From assembly GCA_031255075.1 (NCBI GenBank), contig JAIRTF010000044.1:1-13917 (forward strand): a stretch of 13,917 nt of DNA, read 5' to 3'. The first letter of the stretch is position 1; each line of letters starts with the position of its first letter. This stretch comes from Bifidobacteriaceae bacterium. Its GTDB lineage: Bacteria > Actinomycetota > Actinomycetes > Actinomycetales > WQXJ01. The position numbers and the translations under genes are program-made. Below, in pieces: positions 6,640 through 13,204 of the stretch. A model generated the notes under the pieces. It did no database searches. It was not told where the DNA came from and saw only the letters and a list, made by a program, of their open reading frames with translations.

Positions 6640-7015
6640 AGCAGAAGGAGTTGCCGCAAGCGCAGCCGCGCTGCTTGTTTGGGTTTTCGATGGAGAAGCC
6701 CTGCTTTTGGATGGTGTCTTCGTAATCAATCACGGCTCCGTCCAACATTGGCGCGGACAGGCCGTCTACCACCAGTGGGACGCCGTCAAATTCGACTACT
6801 GAATCGCCGTCCATATCGGCGTCATCAAAGCCCATGTCATAGGAGTAGCCAGCACAGCCCCCGGCCTCTACCGCCAGGCGCAACCGCAGCTGAGGGTTGT
6901 CTTCTTTGTCCAACAGTTGGCGGACCTTGGCGGCTGCCGCCGGGGTCAAAGAGGCGCCGTGGGCAGCTGGGGCAGAAGAGTTGGCGGAAGCAGATTCGGT
7001 GCTGGCAGTGGTCAT
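6638..7015 (-). CDS. erpA: Iron-sulfur cluster insertion protein ErpA (A-type carrier)
   Basis: ErpA-type carriers receive Fe-S clusters from the assembly machinery and pass them to apo-enzymes in the cytosol. The 125-residue protein has a poorly conserved N-terminal tail (1-20) and then the HesB/IscA fold: SLTPAAAAKVRQLL (22-35), RLAVEAGGCAGYSYDMGF (46-63) with Cys54, and a C-terminal GCACGNSF with Cys118 and Cys120. These are the three conserved cluster-binding cysteines; a fourth, Cys125, is the last residue. A Shine-Dalgarno AGGAGA (7021-7026) lies five bases before the ATG. The gene is last in a minus-strand cluster after the M20 peptidase and the hydrolase, with a 66-base gap that may hold its own promoter. 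Which enzymes it serves is unknown. Confidence 0.92.
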   Translation of the reverse strand: MTTASTESASANSSAPAAHGASLTPAAAAKVRQLLDKEDNPQLRLRLAVEAGGCAGYSYDMGFDDADMDGDSVVEFDGVPLVVDGLSAPMLDGAVIDYEDTIQKQGFSIENPNKQRGCACGNSFC

Positions 7016-7052
7016 CTAGGTCTCCTGACTGGTCATCGATTTGGTGAGGGCC

Positions 7053-7085
7053 ACCTTACCTTGCGTTTGGTGCCGGCGGTGTCAA
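7053..7085 (-). promoter_or_regulatory. Possible internal promoter for erpA
   Basis: On the minus strand TTGACA (7085-7080) overlaps the stop codon of the hydrolase gene and TAAGGT (7058-7053) fits TANNNT. The spacer is 21 bases, too long for a standard pair; using CAAGGT (7063-7058) gives 16. If TAAGGT is used, the leader is about 30 bases and includes the AGGAGA ribosome site. Confidence 0.35.
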
Positions 7086-7804
7086 TCAGCCGGCTGACCC
7101 GCCAAACGCGGGCGCAAATAATCAGCCGAAAGCTCGCCCACCAACCGCGGGGCACGCCGCGGCAGATAGTGGTTGTAGCCTTTGATCTCCACCCACGAGG
7201 CGCCAGGTATCAACCGAGCCGTCCGCTGCGATTCCCACCGGGCCACCACGTCCCTCTCCCCCACCATCACCAACGTGGGCACTTTGACCGCCGCCAACTG
7301 AGCGTTGGTGACATTCGGCTGACCCACCATCAGGCCGAAGACCTTGGCCCGCCGCCGGGCCGCAGCGGACACCAAGCCGGCCACACGCATTGCCCAATAG
7401 GCCACCAGAATGCTGGCGTTGGTCATCGGCTTCAACGCACCGGGCGTGGTGTTCCCACCGATCAACACCTGCGCGCCAAGCAACTCCGGCCGGTGGATGG
7501 CCAGTTCCAGACCGATGTTGGCGCCATCGGAAAACCCAATCAACCCGAACTGGCCGTCATAGCGGAACAACTTCCGGTAGGCGCGCAACGCACCGCAAGT
7601 GTCTATGGCCAACTGGGTCAGCGTCATCGGCGCGGAACCCATGGGCGTGACCCCATGGCCGCGCGAATCCAAGGTGATGGTGGTGAAACCGGCCAAGTAG
7701 GGGCGCATCAGGTCAAAGACGTGGCCGTCTTCGGAGTTGCCGTGTAGCAGCACCACTGGCGGCCCTTCGCCTTCAACCAGCGCGTACAGATCCCCTAGCA
7801 GCAC
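7082..7804 (-). CDS. Alpha/beta-fold hydrolase
   Basis: The product is a cytosolic serine hydrolase of the alpha/beta fold, substrate unknown. From GTG 7804 it has 240 residues: strand and oxyanion motif VVLLHGN (17-23), LDSRGHGVT (45-53), nucleophile elbow GFSDG with Ser92, acid Asp185 in MVGERDVV, and His212 in GYNHYLP. All triad residues are present, so it should be active; esterase or lactonase-like activity is typical of the family. The start is uncertain. GTG 7804 follows a good ribosome site, GGGGGAG (7813-7819), eight bases upstream and lies 22 bases after the M20 stop. ATG 7840 would add 12 residues and overlap the M20 gene by 14 bases without a good ribosome site. The gene is cotranscribed with M20 by position. 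Confidence 0.85.
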   Translation of the reverse strand: MLLGDLYALVEGEGPPVVLLHGNSEDGHVFDLMRPYLAGFTTITLDSRGHGVTPMGSAPMTLTQLAIDTCGALRAYRKLFRYDGQFGLIGFSDGANIGLELAIHRPELLGAQVLIGGNTTPGALKPMTNASILVAYWAMRVAGLVSAAARRRAKVFGLMVGQPNVTNAQLAAVKVPTLVMVGERDVVARWESQRTARLIPGASWVEIKGYNHYLPRRAPRLVGELSADYLRPRLAGQPAD

Positions 7805-7826
7805 CGGGCTGTCTCCCCCGCCGGCC

Positions 7827-9179
7827 TTAGCCGGCCGCATCCCGCCGCTGGTCCGCCAACCGGTCCAGCAGCAGCGCCTCAGCCACGATGACTTTCTCCA
7901 ACATGGCCAAGCTGACCGATTCGTCACCGGAATGGGCCCGCGAATCCGGGTCCTCCACGCCGGTCAACAGCACTTCCATGTCAGGGAAGGTGGCTGTCAA
8001 CTCAGCCGCCAGGGGGATTGAGCCGCCCTGACCCAGCGGCACCGCCGGCACGCCGAAAGCATCCGCCAGGGCTGCCGCCGCGGCGTTGAATCCTGGTCCG
8101 GATTGGTCAGCCACGAACCCTTCGCCCACCACACCGTCTTCGATGGTCAATTCGGCGTTGAACAGCACCTTGCTTTCCAGGTGGCGGCGTACAGCGGCCT
8201 GAGCTTCGGTCGGGTTCATCCCTGGAGGCACCCGGATGGACAGCTTGGCCCGCGCCACCGGTTGGATGGTGTTGGAGGAGTCCGCCACAGTTGTCGAATC
8301 GAACCCGATCAGCGTGATGGACGGCTGCCACCACAGGCGGTCCGCCAAACTGCCCCGACCGGCCAGTTTCAGCCCATCCACCAGGCCTGCGTTCTGGCGC
8401 AACTCGGCTTCTGAAAGCTGTACGGGGCTGGTCCCGGTAGCCACCAAACCTGGTACGGCCACAGCGCCTTCGTCATCGTGCAAGGTGGCGAGCAGCTTGG
8501 CCAAGACCATGGGCGCCTCCAAGAAGACGCCGCCGCACATGCCGGAGTGGATGGCGTGGTGGGCCACCCTCAACGTGACGGTGAGCTCCGCCAGGCCGCG
8601 CAACGAAACGGTCAGCGATGGCGTGTCCACCGCCTTGTTGTCAGAGTCCGCCACCACCACCAGATCGGCATCCAAACGGTCGCGGTAGGTGTCCAGCATC
8701 TTGTCCATAGTTGGCGAGCCGGATTCTTCTTCCCCCTCGATGAAGAACCGCACGTTGACGCGCAAGTCCTCACCCAATGCCCGCAGTGCGCCGATATGGG
8801 TGACGATGCCGGCGCCATCATCCGCGGCGCCCCGCCCGTACAGGCGGCCGGCTTTCTCAACCGGCGTCCACGGGTCGGTTGACCAATCGGCCGCCACCGG
8901 TTGCACGTCATGGTGGGCGTACAACAGCACCGTTGGGACATTCGGATCAACATCCAGGTGGCCGATGACGGCCGGGCCGCCCCCAGCCGAGACCACCTCC
9001 ACATCTTGGGCGCCAACCGATTCGAGCAGCCTGACCACTTCCGCCGCGGACCGGTCCAAGACACCGGGCGGGGCCGAGTCACCGGCGTAGGAAGGGATGC
9101 GGACCAGCGCTTTGAGAGCCGCGACCGCGTCGGGAAACTGCGCGGCTACCCGAGCCGCGATCACTGAAGGGGAAATCAT
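7827..9179 (-). CDS. M20 family metallopeptidase (dipeptidase)
   Basis: The product is a zinc-dependent M20 exopeptidase of the carnosinase-like dipeptidase group, cytosolic, likely to cleave dipeptides for nitrogen recycling. It has 450 residues, the usual length. Motifs: LLYAHHDVQPV (85-95) with metal His89 and catalytic Asp91, LYGRGAADDGAG (113-124) with bridging Asp120, FFIEGEEESGS (145-155) with base Glu151 and ligand Glu152, VVVADSDN (174-181) with probable ligand Asp178, the lid domain's HSGMCGGVF (211-219), and near the C-terminus SRAHSGDE with the last His. ATG 9179 is preferred: family homology begins there and a -10 box ends six bases upstream. The frame stays open for another 207 bases, but that overlaps the divergent DUF3043 gene and its promoter. 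The hydrolase and erpA follow on the same strand. Confidence 0.92.
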   Translation of the reverse strand: MISPSVIAARVAAQFPDAVAALKALVRIPSYAGDSAPPGVLDRSAAEVVRLLESVGAQDVEVVSAGGGPAVIGHLDVDPNVPTVLLYAHHDVQPVAADWSTDPWTPVEKAGRLYGRGAADDGAGIVTHIGALRALGEDLRVNVRFFIEGEEESGSPTMDKMLDTYRDRLDADLVVVADSDNKAVDTPSLTVSLRGLAELTVTLRVAHHAIHSGMCGGVFLEAPMVLAKLLATLHDDEGAVAVPGLVATGTSPVQLSEAELRQNAGLVDGLKLAGRGSLADRLWWQPSITLIGFDSTTVADSSNTIQPVARAKLSIRVPPGMNPTEAQAAVRRHLESKVLFNAELTIEDGVVGEGFVADQSGPGFNAAAAALADAFGVPAVPLGQGGSIPLAAELTATFPDMEVLLTGVEDPDSRAHSGDESVSLAMLEKVIVAEALLLDRLADQRRDAAG

Positions 9180-9185
9180 CCCTAC

Positions 9186-9191
9186 ACCGTA
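9186..9191 (-). promoter_or_regulatory. Putative -10 box for the M20 peptidase gene (leaderless)
   Basis: On the minus strand TACGGT fits TANNNT and ends six bases before ATG 9179. It lies only six bases from the oppositely directed box of the DUF3043 gene, so polymerase binding at the two is probably mutually exclusive. Confidence 0.55.
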
Positions 9192-9197
9192 ACGCCG

Positions 9198-9203
9198 TAA
9201 ACT
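9198..9203 (+). promoter_or_regulatory. Putative -10 box for the DUF3043 gene (leaderless)
   Basis: TAAACT fits TANNNT and ends seven bases before GTG 9211. Where its -35 should lie (about 9175-9180) is the start codon of the M20 gene; no TTGACA is there. Confidence 0.55.
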
Positions 9204-9210
9204 GGATGAT

Positions 9211-9921
9211 GTGCCGCGTAAACCCGAATTGACTGAGCCTGATTCTTCCGCCACTACCGCTGGCGGCAAGGACCGTTCAGCCCGTAAGAAGTCCAAGGAA
9301 CCCAGCGCAGCAGAGTCCGCCGCCGCCAAAGCCGGCGGCAAAGGGCGGCCAACGCCCAGCCGCAAAGAAGCGGTGGCGGCCAACAAGCGGCCGCTTGGCG
9401 GCTACGGCCAGAAGAAGGGCCCAGCGGCCCAGGCGCTGACCAAAGAGCAGCGCCGCGAACAGCGCCTCAAACAGCGTGAACGGTTCGATTACGCCATGCG
9501 CACCGGCGATGACCGCTACCTCCCAGCCCGCGACAAAGGCCCAGTTAGACGTTGGACCAGGGATTACATCGATTCGCGGCGCAGCCTTGGCGAATACTTG
9601 GTCTGGTTGGCGATCGGCTCGTTACTGTCGCTGATGGTGTTGGTCAGGGTGGCGCCAATCTTGGCTTCGCTGCTGATGTTGGGTATGTACATCCTGGTGT
9701 TCGCCTTCATCTCAGATGCCATTTTCCGGGGCCGCCGGCTGAAGAAGGCGCTGGTCGCCAAATTCGGGTTGGACAAACTGCCACCTGGCAGCGTTTGGTA
9801 CGGCGTCAACCGGTCATTCCAAATGCGTCGCAGCCGCATGCCCAATCCCCAGGTCCAGCGCGGCGAATATCCCGAAGGTGGCGAACCGGCCCGGATGCGG
9901 CGCGCCGCCAAGAAGGTCTGA
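9211..9921 (+). CDS. DUF3043 family membrane protein
   Basis: This 236-residue protein is a conserved actinobacterial family of unknown function. The N-terminal 90 residues are highly charged and rich in Ala, Lys and Arg, with the family motif GKGRPTPSRKEA (43-54). Then come GDDRYLPARDKGPVRRWTRDYIDSRR (99-124) and two predicted membrane helices, about 130-147 (WLAIGSLLSLMVLVRV) and 150-171 (ILASLLMLGMYILVFAFISDAI). The C-terminus is basic (RRAAKKV). The hairpin topology, with both ends rich in Lys and Arg, suggests that both face the cytosol. The GTG start is supported by a -10 box seven bases upstream. The gene is divergent from the M20 gene and convergent with pyrD. No function should be inferred from these neighbours. 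Confidence 0.88.
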   Translation: MPRKPELTEPDSSATTAGGKDRSARKKSKEPSAAESAAAKAGGKGRPTPSRKEAVAANKRPLGGYGQKKGPAAQALTKEQRREQRLKQRERFDYAMRTGDDRYLPARDKGPVRRWTRDYIDSRRSLGEYLVWLAIGSLLSLMVLVRVAPILASLLMLGMYILVFAFISDAIFRGRRLKKALVAKFGLDKLPPGSVWYGVNRSFQMRRSRMPNPQVQRGEYPEGGEPARMRRAAKKV

Positions 9922-9935
9922 CCACTGTCTTGATC

Positions 9936-9967
9936 TGACCGCCGGGCGGTTGCGCCCCGGCCGGTCA
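9936..9967. terminator. Strong two-way hairpin between the DUF3043 gene and pyrD
   Basis: TGACCG (9936-9941) pairs with CGGTCA (9962-9967); after a one-base bulge, CCGGG (9942-9946) pairs with CCCGG (9956-9960), giving 11 pairs. The central bases 9947-9955 can add two more. There is no T-tract. It lies 15 bases after the DUF3043 stop and about 95 bases downstream of the pyrD stop. Confidence 0.55.
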
Positions 9968-10021
9968 CGGTCTCGGTTCGTTCGACGGACGCCTCGAAAG
10001 CCAATGGGCATTTGACGACCG

Positions 10022-10074
10022 CCTCGGGTCATGACCTCGGGTGTGGGCCTGAGCCTGGAGCTACACCTGAGCCT
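10022..10074. repeat. Short palindrome and direct repeats at the pyrD 3' end
   Basis: CCTCGGG occurs at 10022-10028 and 10035-10041, and between them lies the perfect 10-base palindrome GGTCATGACC (10027-10036). CCTGAGCCT occurs at 10048-10056 and 10066-10074, the second copy inside the last codons of pyrD. These could be a second termination signal or a protein site, or chance in GC-rich DNA. Confidence 0.4.
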
Positions 10075-11125
10075 CGGCCCGCAGAGCCCGTTGGGTGCGG
10101 CCGGCCCAAGCCGGCCCTTCGTAAATGAACGCCGTGTAGGCCTGGACCACATCTGCGCCGGCCGCCAAGTATTCGCGCACATCCTGCGGAGTGGAAATGC
10201 CGCCCACGCCAATGATGACCCGGCCGGAATCAAGTTGTTCCCGCAGACGGGCCACCACTTCCAGGCCGCGTGATTTGAGCGGCGGACCGGACAAGCCGCC
10301 TTTGCCCTGGTCATGGGCCACCGTGGTGTTGACTGCCACCACCCCGGCCAGGTCCAATTCGTTGACCAGCCCAGCCACGGCATCCACATCCGCGTCTGCC
10401 AAATCTGGGGCTATCTTGACCAGCAACGGCACTTCGCCTTGGCGGCCGGCCTCTTTGAGCGACTTGCGGGCGCCTTTGCGGGCGGCCTCAAGAATCGGTT
10501 TCAGGGCACTGACTTGCTGCAGGTCGCGCAGACCCGGAGTGTTCGGTGAGGACACGTTGACCACCAGATAGTCCGCGTAGCGGGCCAGGTGCCGGGCGGA
10601 GGAAAAATAGTCATCTGGCGCGTCCGCCGGCGGGGTGACCTTCGATTTGCCGATGTTCACACCCACCACATAGCTGGCACCGCCATTGGCAGCCCGCAGT
10701 TGCCGCAACCGCCCAGCCACTGCGGCCGCGCCGGCGTTGTTGAACCCCATGGCGTTGCGCAGACTCTTGGCTTTGACGTCTCGCCACAGTCTGGGCCGTG
10801 GGTTACCTGGTTGGGGGAAGCGGGTCACGGTGCCCACTTCAACAAAGGAGAACCCCAGAGCGGTCAGTCCTTTGACGGCTTTGGCTTCTTTGTCGAACCC
10901 GGCCGCCAATCCCAACGGCCCCCGCAAGGTGCGGCCAAACAGCTTTGGTCCTTCAGCTTGGTTCGCTTGGGCCCGCCGCGTCCCACGTTGCGGCCCGAAG
11001 AGCCGTTTGACAACGGCCCGAGCCGGTGGGAACTCCCCCGCCAGGCGGATCAACGCGTAGGCGCCACGGTGGGCCCTCTCCGGGTCCATGCGGCGGAACA
11101 CGACTTGAAACAGGAGCCCGTACAC
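10061..11125 (-). CDS. pyrD: Dihydroorotate dehydrogenase, quinone-dependent (class 2)
   Basis: PyrD oxidises dihydroorotate to orotate, the fourth step of pyrimidine synthesis, passing electrons through FMN to membrane quinones. From GTG 11125 the protein has 354 residues. The N-terminal helical extension, starting YGLLFQVVFRRMDPERAH, marks the membrane-associated class 2. Motifs: GLAAGFDK (72-79), EVGTVT (96-101), RNAMGFNN (123-130), NVSSPNTPG (190-198) with catalytic Ser193, LVKIAPD (235-241), AVNTT (264-268) and the phosphate-binding GVGGI (306-310). The start is ambiguous. ATG 11152 adds nine residues, but class 2 enzymes of actinobacteria usually begin at the YGLLF-like stretch, and a TAATCT box lies eight bases before GTG 11125. 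The gene is divergent from pepA and stands alone. Confidence 0.94.
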   Translation of the reverse strand: MYGLLFQVVFRRMDPERAHRGAYALIRLAGEFPPARAVVKRLFGPQRGTRRAQANQAEGPKLFGRTLRGPLGLAAGFDKEAKAVKGLTALGFSFVEVGTVTRFPQPGNPRPRLWRDVKAKSLRNAMGFNNAGAAAVAGRLRQLRAANGGASYVVGVNIGKSKVTPPADAPDDYFSSARHLARYADYLVVNVSSPNTPGLRDLQQVSALKPILEAARKGARKSLKEAGRQGEVPLLVKIAPDLADADVDAVAGLVNELDLAGVVAVNTTVAHDQGKGGLSGPPLKSRGLEVVARLREQLDSGRVIIGVGGISTPQDVREYLAAGADVVQAYTAFIYEGPAWAGRTQRALRAEAQV

Positions 11126-11133
11126 GATCTTCC

Positions 11134-11139
11134 AGATTA
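11134..11139 (-). promoter_or_regulatory. Possible -10 box for pyrD
   Basis: On the minus strand TAATCT fits TANNNT and ends eight bases before GTG 11125. It faces away from the pepA box, with seven bases between them. The spacing is slightly longer than at the other genes, and it lies inside the gene if ATG 11152 is the true start. Confidence 0.4.
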
Positions 11140-11146
11140 CCTGGCA

Positions 11147-11152
11147 TAACAT
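11147..11152 (+). promoter_or_regulatory. Putative -10 box for pepA (leaderless)
   Basis: TAACAT fits TANNNT and ends six bases before GTG 11159. It is identical to the response-regulator box at 5816-5821. No -35 element is recognised. Confidence 0.55.
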
Positions 11153-11158
11153 GATTCG

Positions 11159-12592
11159 GTGACCGATTTGACAGCTCGTGATGCCACATTCGCCACCCTG
11201 GACTGCCGATTCTTGGTGGTTCCAGCTTCCGCCGCTGATCCGGCCCTGGCCGCTGCCCTGCCGGCCGAGCTGCTGGCCAGCCAGGGGTTTACCGGCAAAG
11301 CCGGCCAGGTGGTCCGTTTGCCGCGGGCCGCGTTGGGGTTCCCGTTGGCGGCTGAAACGCTGGTCTTGGCCGCGGTTGAAGATGCGACATCCCCTGAGTC
11401 GGTCAGGCGCGCGGTTGGCGCGGCCGTACGCACCTTGGACGGCGTGGACACCGTTGGCGTGGCTATTTTGCCCGATGCCGCGGGCGCCGGTCTGGCGGCC
11501 GAGGTGGCTTTGGTGGCCGCAGCCCAGGGAGCAGCCCTAGGTGGGGGCGCCTCAATGGAGGTGATCGTGGCCTGCCCGGGTGGCGCGTCGAAACAGTTGG
11601 CCGGCGCTTTGCACCGCGCCGAGGTGGTGGCAGACGCCGTTCATTTGACCCGCGAGTTGACCAATGAGCCACCCAACCGGTTGTATCCCAAGTCCTTCGC
11701 CAAGAAGGCCGCAGCTCTGGCGGCGGCCGGTGGCGTCAAGGCCGAGGTCTTGGACCGCGCTGCTTTGGCCAAGGGCGGCTACGGCGGCATTCTGGCTGTC
11801 GGTCAGGGTTCGGTTCACGCGCCCCGGTTGGTCAAGTTGACCTACTCGCCGGTCCGCGCCAAGCCGAAGGTGGCTTTGGTTGGCAAAGGCATCACCTTCG
11901 ATTCGGGTGGGCTGTCTTTGAAGCGGCCGTCCTCAATGGAGACCATGAAATCTGACATGGCCGGCGCGGCTGCTGTGTTGGCGGTGTTGTTGGCAGCCGC
12001 CAAGTTGAAGCTACCTGTCAAGCTGACCGGCTATCTCTGTCTGGCGGAGAACATGCCCTCTGGGGCGGCTCAACGGCCCTCCGATGTGATCACCGTCAAA
12101 GACGGTCACACCATTGAGGTGGTCAATACCGATGCCGAAGGACGGCTGGTTCTGGCCGACGGCCTGGCCGCCGCCATCGAAGCCGGCGTTGACCAGGTGA
12201 TTGACATTGCCACCCTGACCGGCGCCCAGATTGTCTCGCTGGGCAGCCGGATGGCCGGAGTGATGGGCACTGATTCGGTTCGCGATTCTTTGGTCACCGC
12301 TGCTCAAACCGCTGGTGAGCTGGCCTGGCCCATGCCGCTGCCAGACTATCTGCTGGAGAAGCTGTCTTCCCAGGTAGCGGATTTGGCTAACGCCAATCTG
12401 AGCGGCCCGGACGCCGGCATGTTGAGCGCCGGGTTGTTCTTGAAGCAGTTTGTTGGGGACACGCCCTGGGCTCATATCGACATAGCCGGACCGTCCTTCA
12501 ACACTGGGGAAGCCTTCGGTTACACCCCCAAGGGCGGCACCGGTTACGGCGTGCGCCTGTTGGTTCAATACTTGGAGTCTTTGGCCGGCTGA
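11159..12592 (+). CDS. pepA: Leucyl aminopeptidase (M17 family, PepA)
   Basis: PepA is a cytosolic, hexameric, two-metal aminopeptidase that removes N-terminal residues, preferably leucine, in peptide turnover. The protein has 477 residues. The N-terminal domain (to about 150) is Ala-rich and variable, as is normal. The catalytic domain has every key residue: Lys243 and Asp248 in VGKGITFDSGG, active Lys255, Asp266 in MKSDMAG, and Asp325, Glu327 and Arg329 in the signature NTDAEGRL (323-330). These match E. coli PepA with a constant offset of 27. The end, GEAFGYTPKGGTGYGVRLL, is also typical. E. coli PepA also binds DNA through its N-terminal domain; nothing here shows whether this one does. 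GTG 11159 is supported by a -10 box six bases upstream. The gene precedes lpdA on the same strand, with one minus-strand gene between. Confidence 0.95.
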   Translation: MTDLTARDATFATLDCRFLVVPASAADPALAAALPAELLASQGFTGKAGQVVRLPRAALGFPLAAETLVLAAVEDATSPESVRRAVGAAVRTLDGVDTVGVAILPDAAGAGLAAEVALVAAAQGAALGGGASMEVIVACPGGASKQLAGALHRAEVVADAVHLTRELTNEPPNRLYPKSFAKKAAALAAAGGVKAEVLDRAALAKGGYGGILAVGQGSVHAPRLVKLTYSPVRAKPKVALVGKGITFDSGGLSLKRPSSMETMKSDMAGAAAVLAVLLAAAKLKLPVKLTGYLCLAENMPSGAAQRPSDVITVKDGHTIEVVNTDAEGRLVLADGLAAAIEAGVDQVIDIATLTGAQIVSLGSRMAGVMGTDSVRDSLVTAAQTAGELAWPMPLPDYLLEKLSSQVADLANANLSGPDAGMLSAGLFLKQFVGDTPWAHIDIAGPSFNTGEAFGYTPKGGTGYGVRLLVQYLESLAG

Positions 12593-12623
12593 ACCCGGCC
12601 TGGCCGGCCAGCGGTCAGCCGGC
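12584..12623. terminator. Two-way hairpin built from both stop codons
   Basis: GCCGGCTGA (12584-12592), the last three codons of pepA including the stop, is a perfect inverted repeat of TCAGCCGGC (12615-12623), the last three codons of the opposite gene. The 22-base loop holds a second hairpin, CCGGC (12595-12599) with GCCGG (12603-12607). There is no T-tract. Confidence 0.5.
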
Positions 12624-12971
12624 GCCTGGATCGCGCCGCTGCTTTTGGGCGGCCCGTTGAGCGGCGTTCCAATCCCGCATCCGTTGCGGGTAGCCGGTGA
12701 AGTTCACGTCATAGACCGGCAGACCCAAGTCCAAAGCCACTTGCCGGGCAGCGGCCGCATCAGGCACCTTGCGCCTGGTCCATTCACCGGTGGTGGCCAC
12801 CAGCAGCAGAGTGGTTTGGATTTGCGAGTTGGGCGGTTCGATGTAAGCCTCAACCCCAACCCGGGTGGACACAAAACCCCGCAAATGGTCCAGTGTTTCG
12901 CGTTTCGCACCAGCGGTGGAAGGCGCTCCACCGCCGCCTTTGCGGCGTTTGGAGAACGGGTGCCAGCTCAC
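12615..12971 (-). CDS. Conserved actinobacterial protein of unknown function
   Basis: From GTG 12971 the product has 118 residues. After a basic, Gly-rich start (HPFSKRRKGGGG, 4-15) comes a conserved core: ETLDHLRGFVSTRVGVEAYIEP (25-46), TTLLLVATTGEWTRRKVP (53-70), LGLPVYDVNFTGYPQRMRDWN (82-102). I recognise this pattern (GVEAY-EP, GEWTRR, YPQRMR) as a small actinobacterial family, sometimes labelled oxidoreductase in databases without clear reason; I see no Rossmann or other redox motif. There is no signal peptide or membrane helix. The frame runs on upstream to 13088, but that part looks non-coding, and a TATGCT box six bases before GTG 12971 fixes the start. The gene lies between pepA and lpdA on the opposite strand. 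Function unknown. Confidence 0.8.
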   Translation of the reverse strand: MSWHPFSKRRKGGGGAPSTAGAKRETLDHLRGFVSTRVGVEAYIEPPNSQIQTTLLLVATTGEWTRRKVPDAAAARQVALDLGLPVYDVNFTGYPQRMRDWNAAQRAAQKQRRDPGAG

Positions 12972-12977
12972 GGCAAG

Positions 12978-12983
12978 AGCATA
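12978..12983 (-). promoter_or_regulatory. Putative -10 box for the small conserved protein gene (leaderless)
   Basis: On the minus strand TATGCT fits TANNNT and ends six bases before GTG 12971. It decides between this start and the longer frame to 13088. Confidence 0.55.
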
Positions 12984-13204
12984 TCGTTTCGCACCCCGCC
13001 CAGCACCGGCCGCTGGGCCGCAAACTGGCATCCGGCCATCAACCCGCCGAAGCCTGGTGGGCCACCACCGCGCAGCCCCGCCGGCCATCTGGTCTCAGCT
13101 GCCGCCACACTTTGGCAAGGCACCCCAAAAACCGTGACAAAATTGCTTAGTGATGGGCGCCGCGCGGCACCCCAACTCACCGATACCAGAAAGGTCCTGA
13201 CCTA
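12984..13204. other. Intergenic region upstream of lpdA
   Basis: I see no convincing gene in this stretch. Near the left end CGGCC (13007-13011) and GGCCG (13016-13020) can form a small hairpin. The only A/T-rich patch is about 13136-13148 and is the likeliest place for an lpdA promoter, though no good -35/-10 pair is visible. A ribosome site AAAGG (13190-13194) lies ten bases before the lpdA GTG, so lpdA seems to have a leader. Confidence 0.4.

Noticed and set aside
6917..7747. Plus-strand frame of 276 codons opposite the hydrolase and erpA genes
   Set aside because: It spans two real genes on the other strand and their gap; the product is His/Gln/Arg-rich and resembles no known protein.
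9180..9386. Upstream extension of the M20 peptidase frame
   Set aside because: It overlaps the divergent DUF3043 coding start and both promoter boxes, and M20 homology begins at ATG 9179.
12972..13088. Upstream extension of the small conserved protein to ATG 13088
   Set aside because: The extra residues look non-coding, and a TANNNT box lies six bases before GTG 12971.
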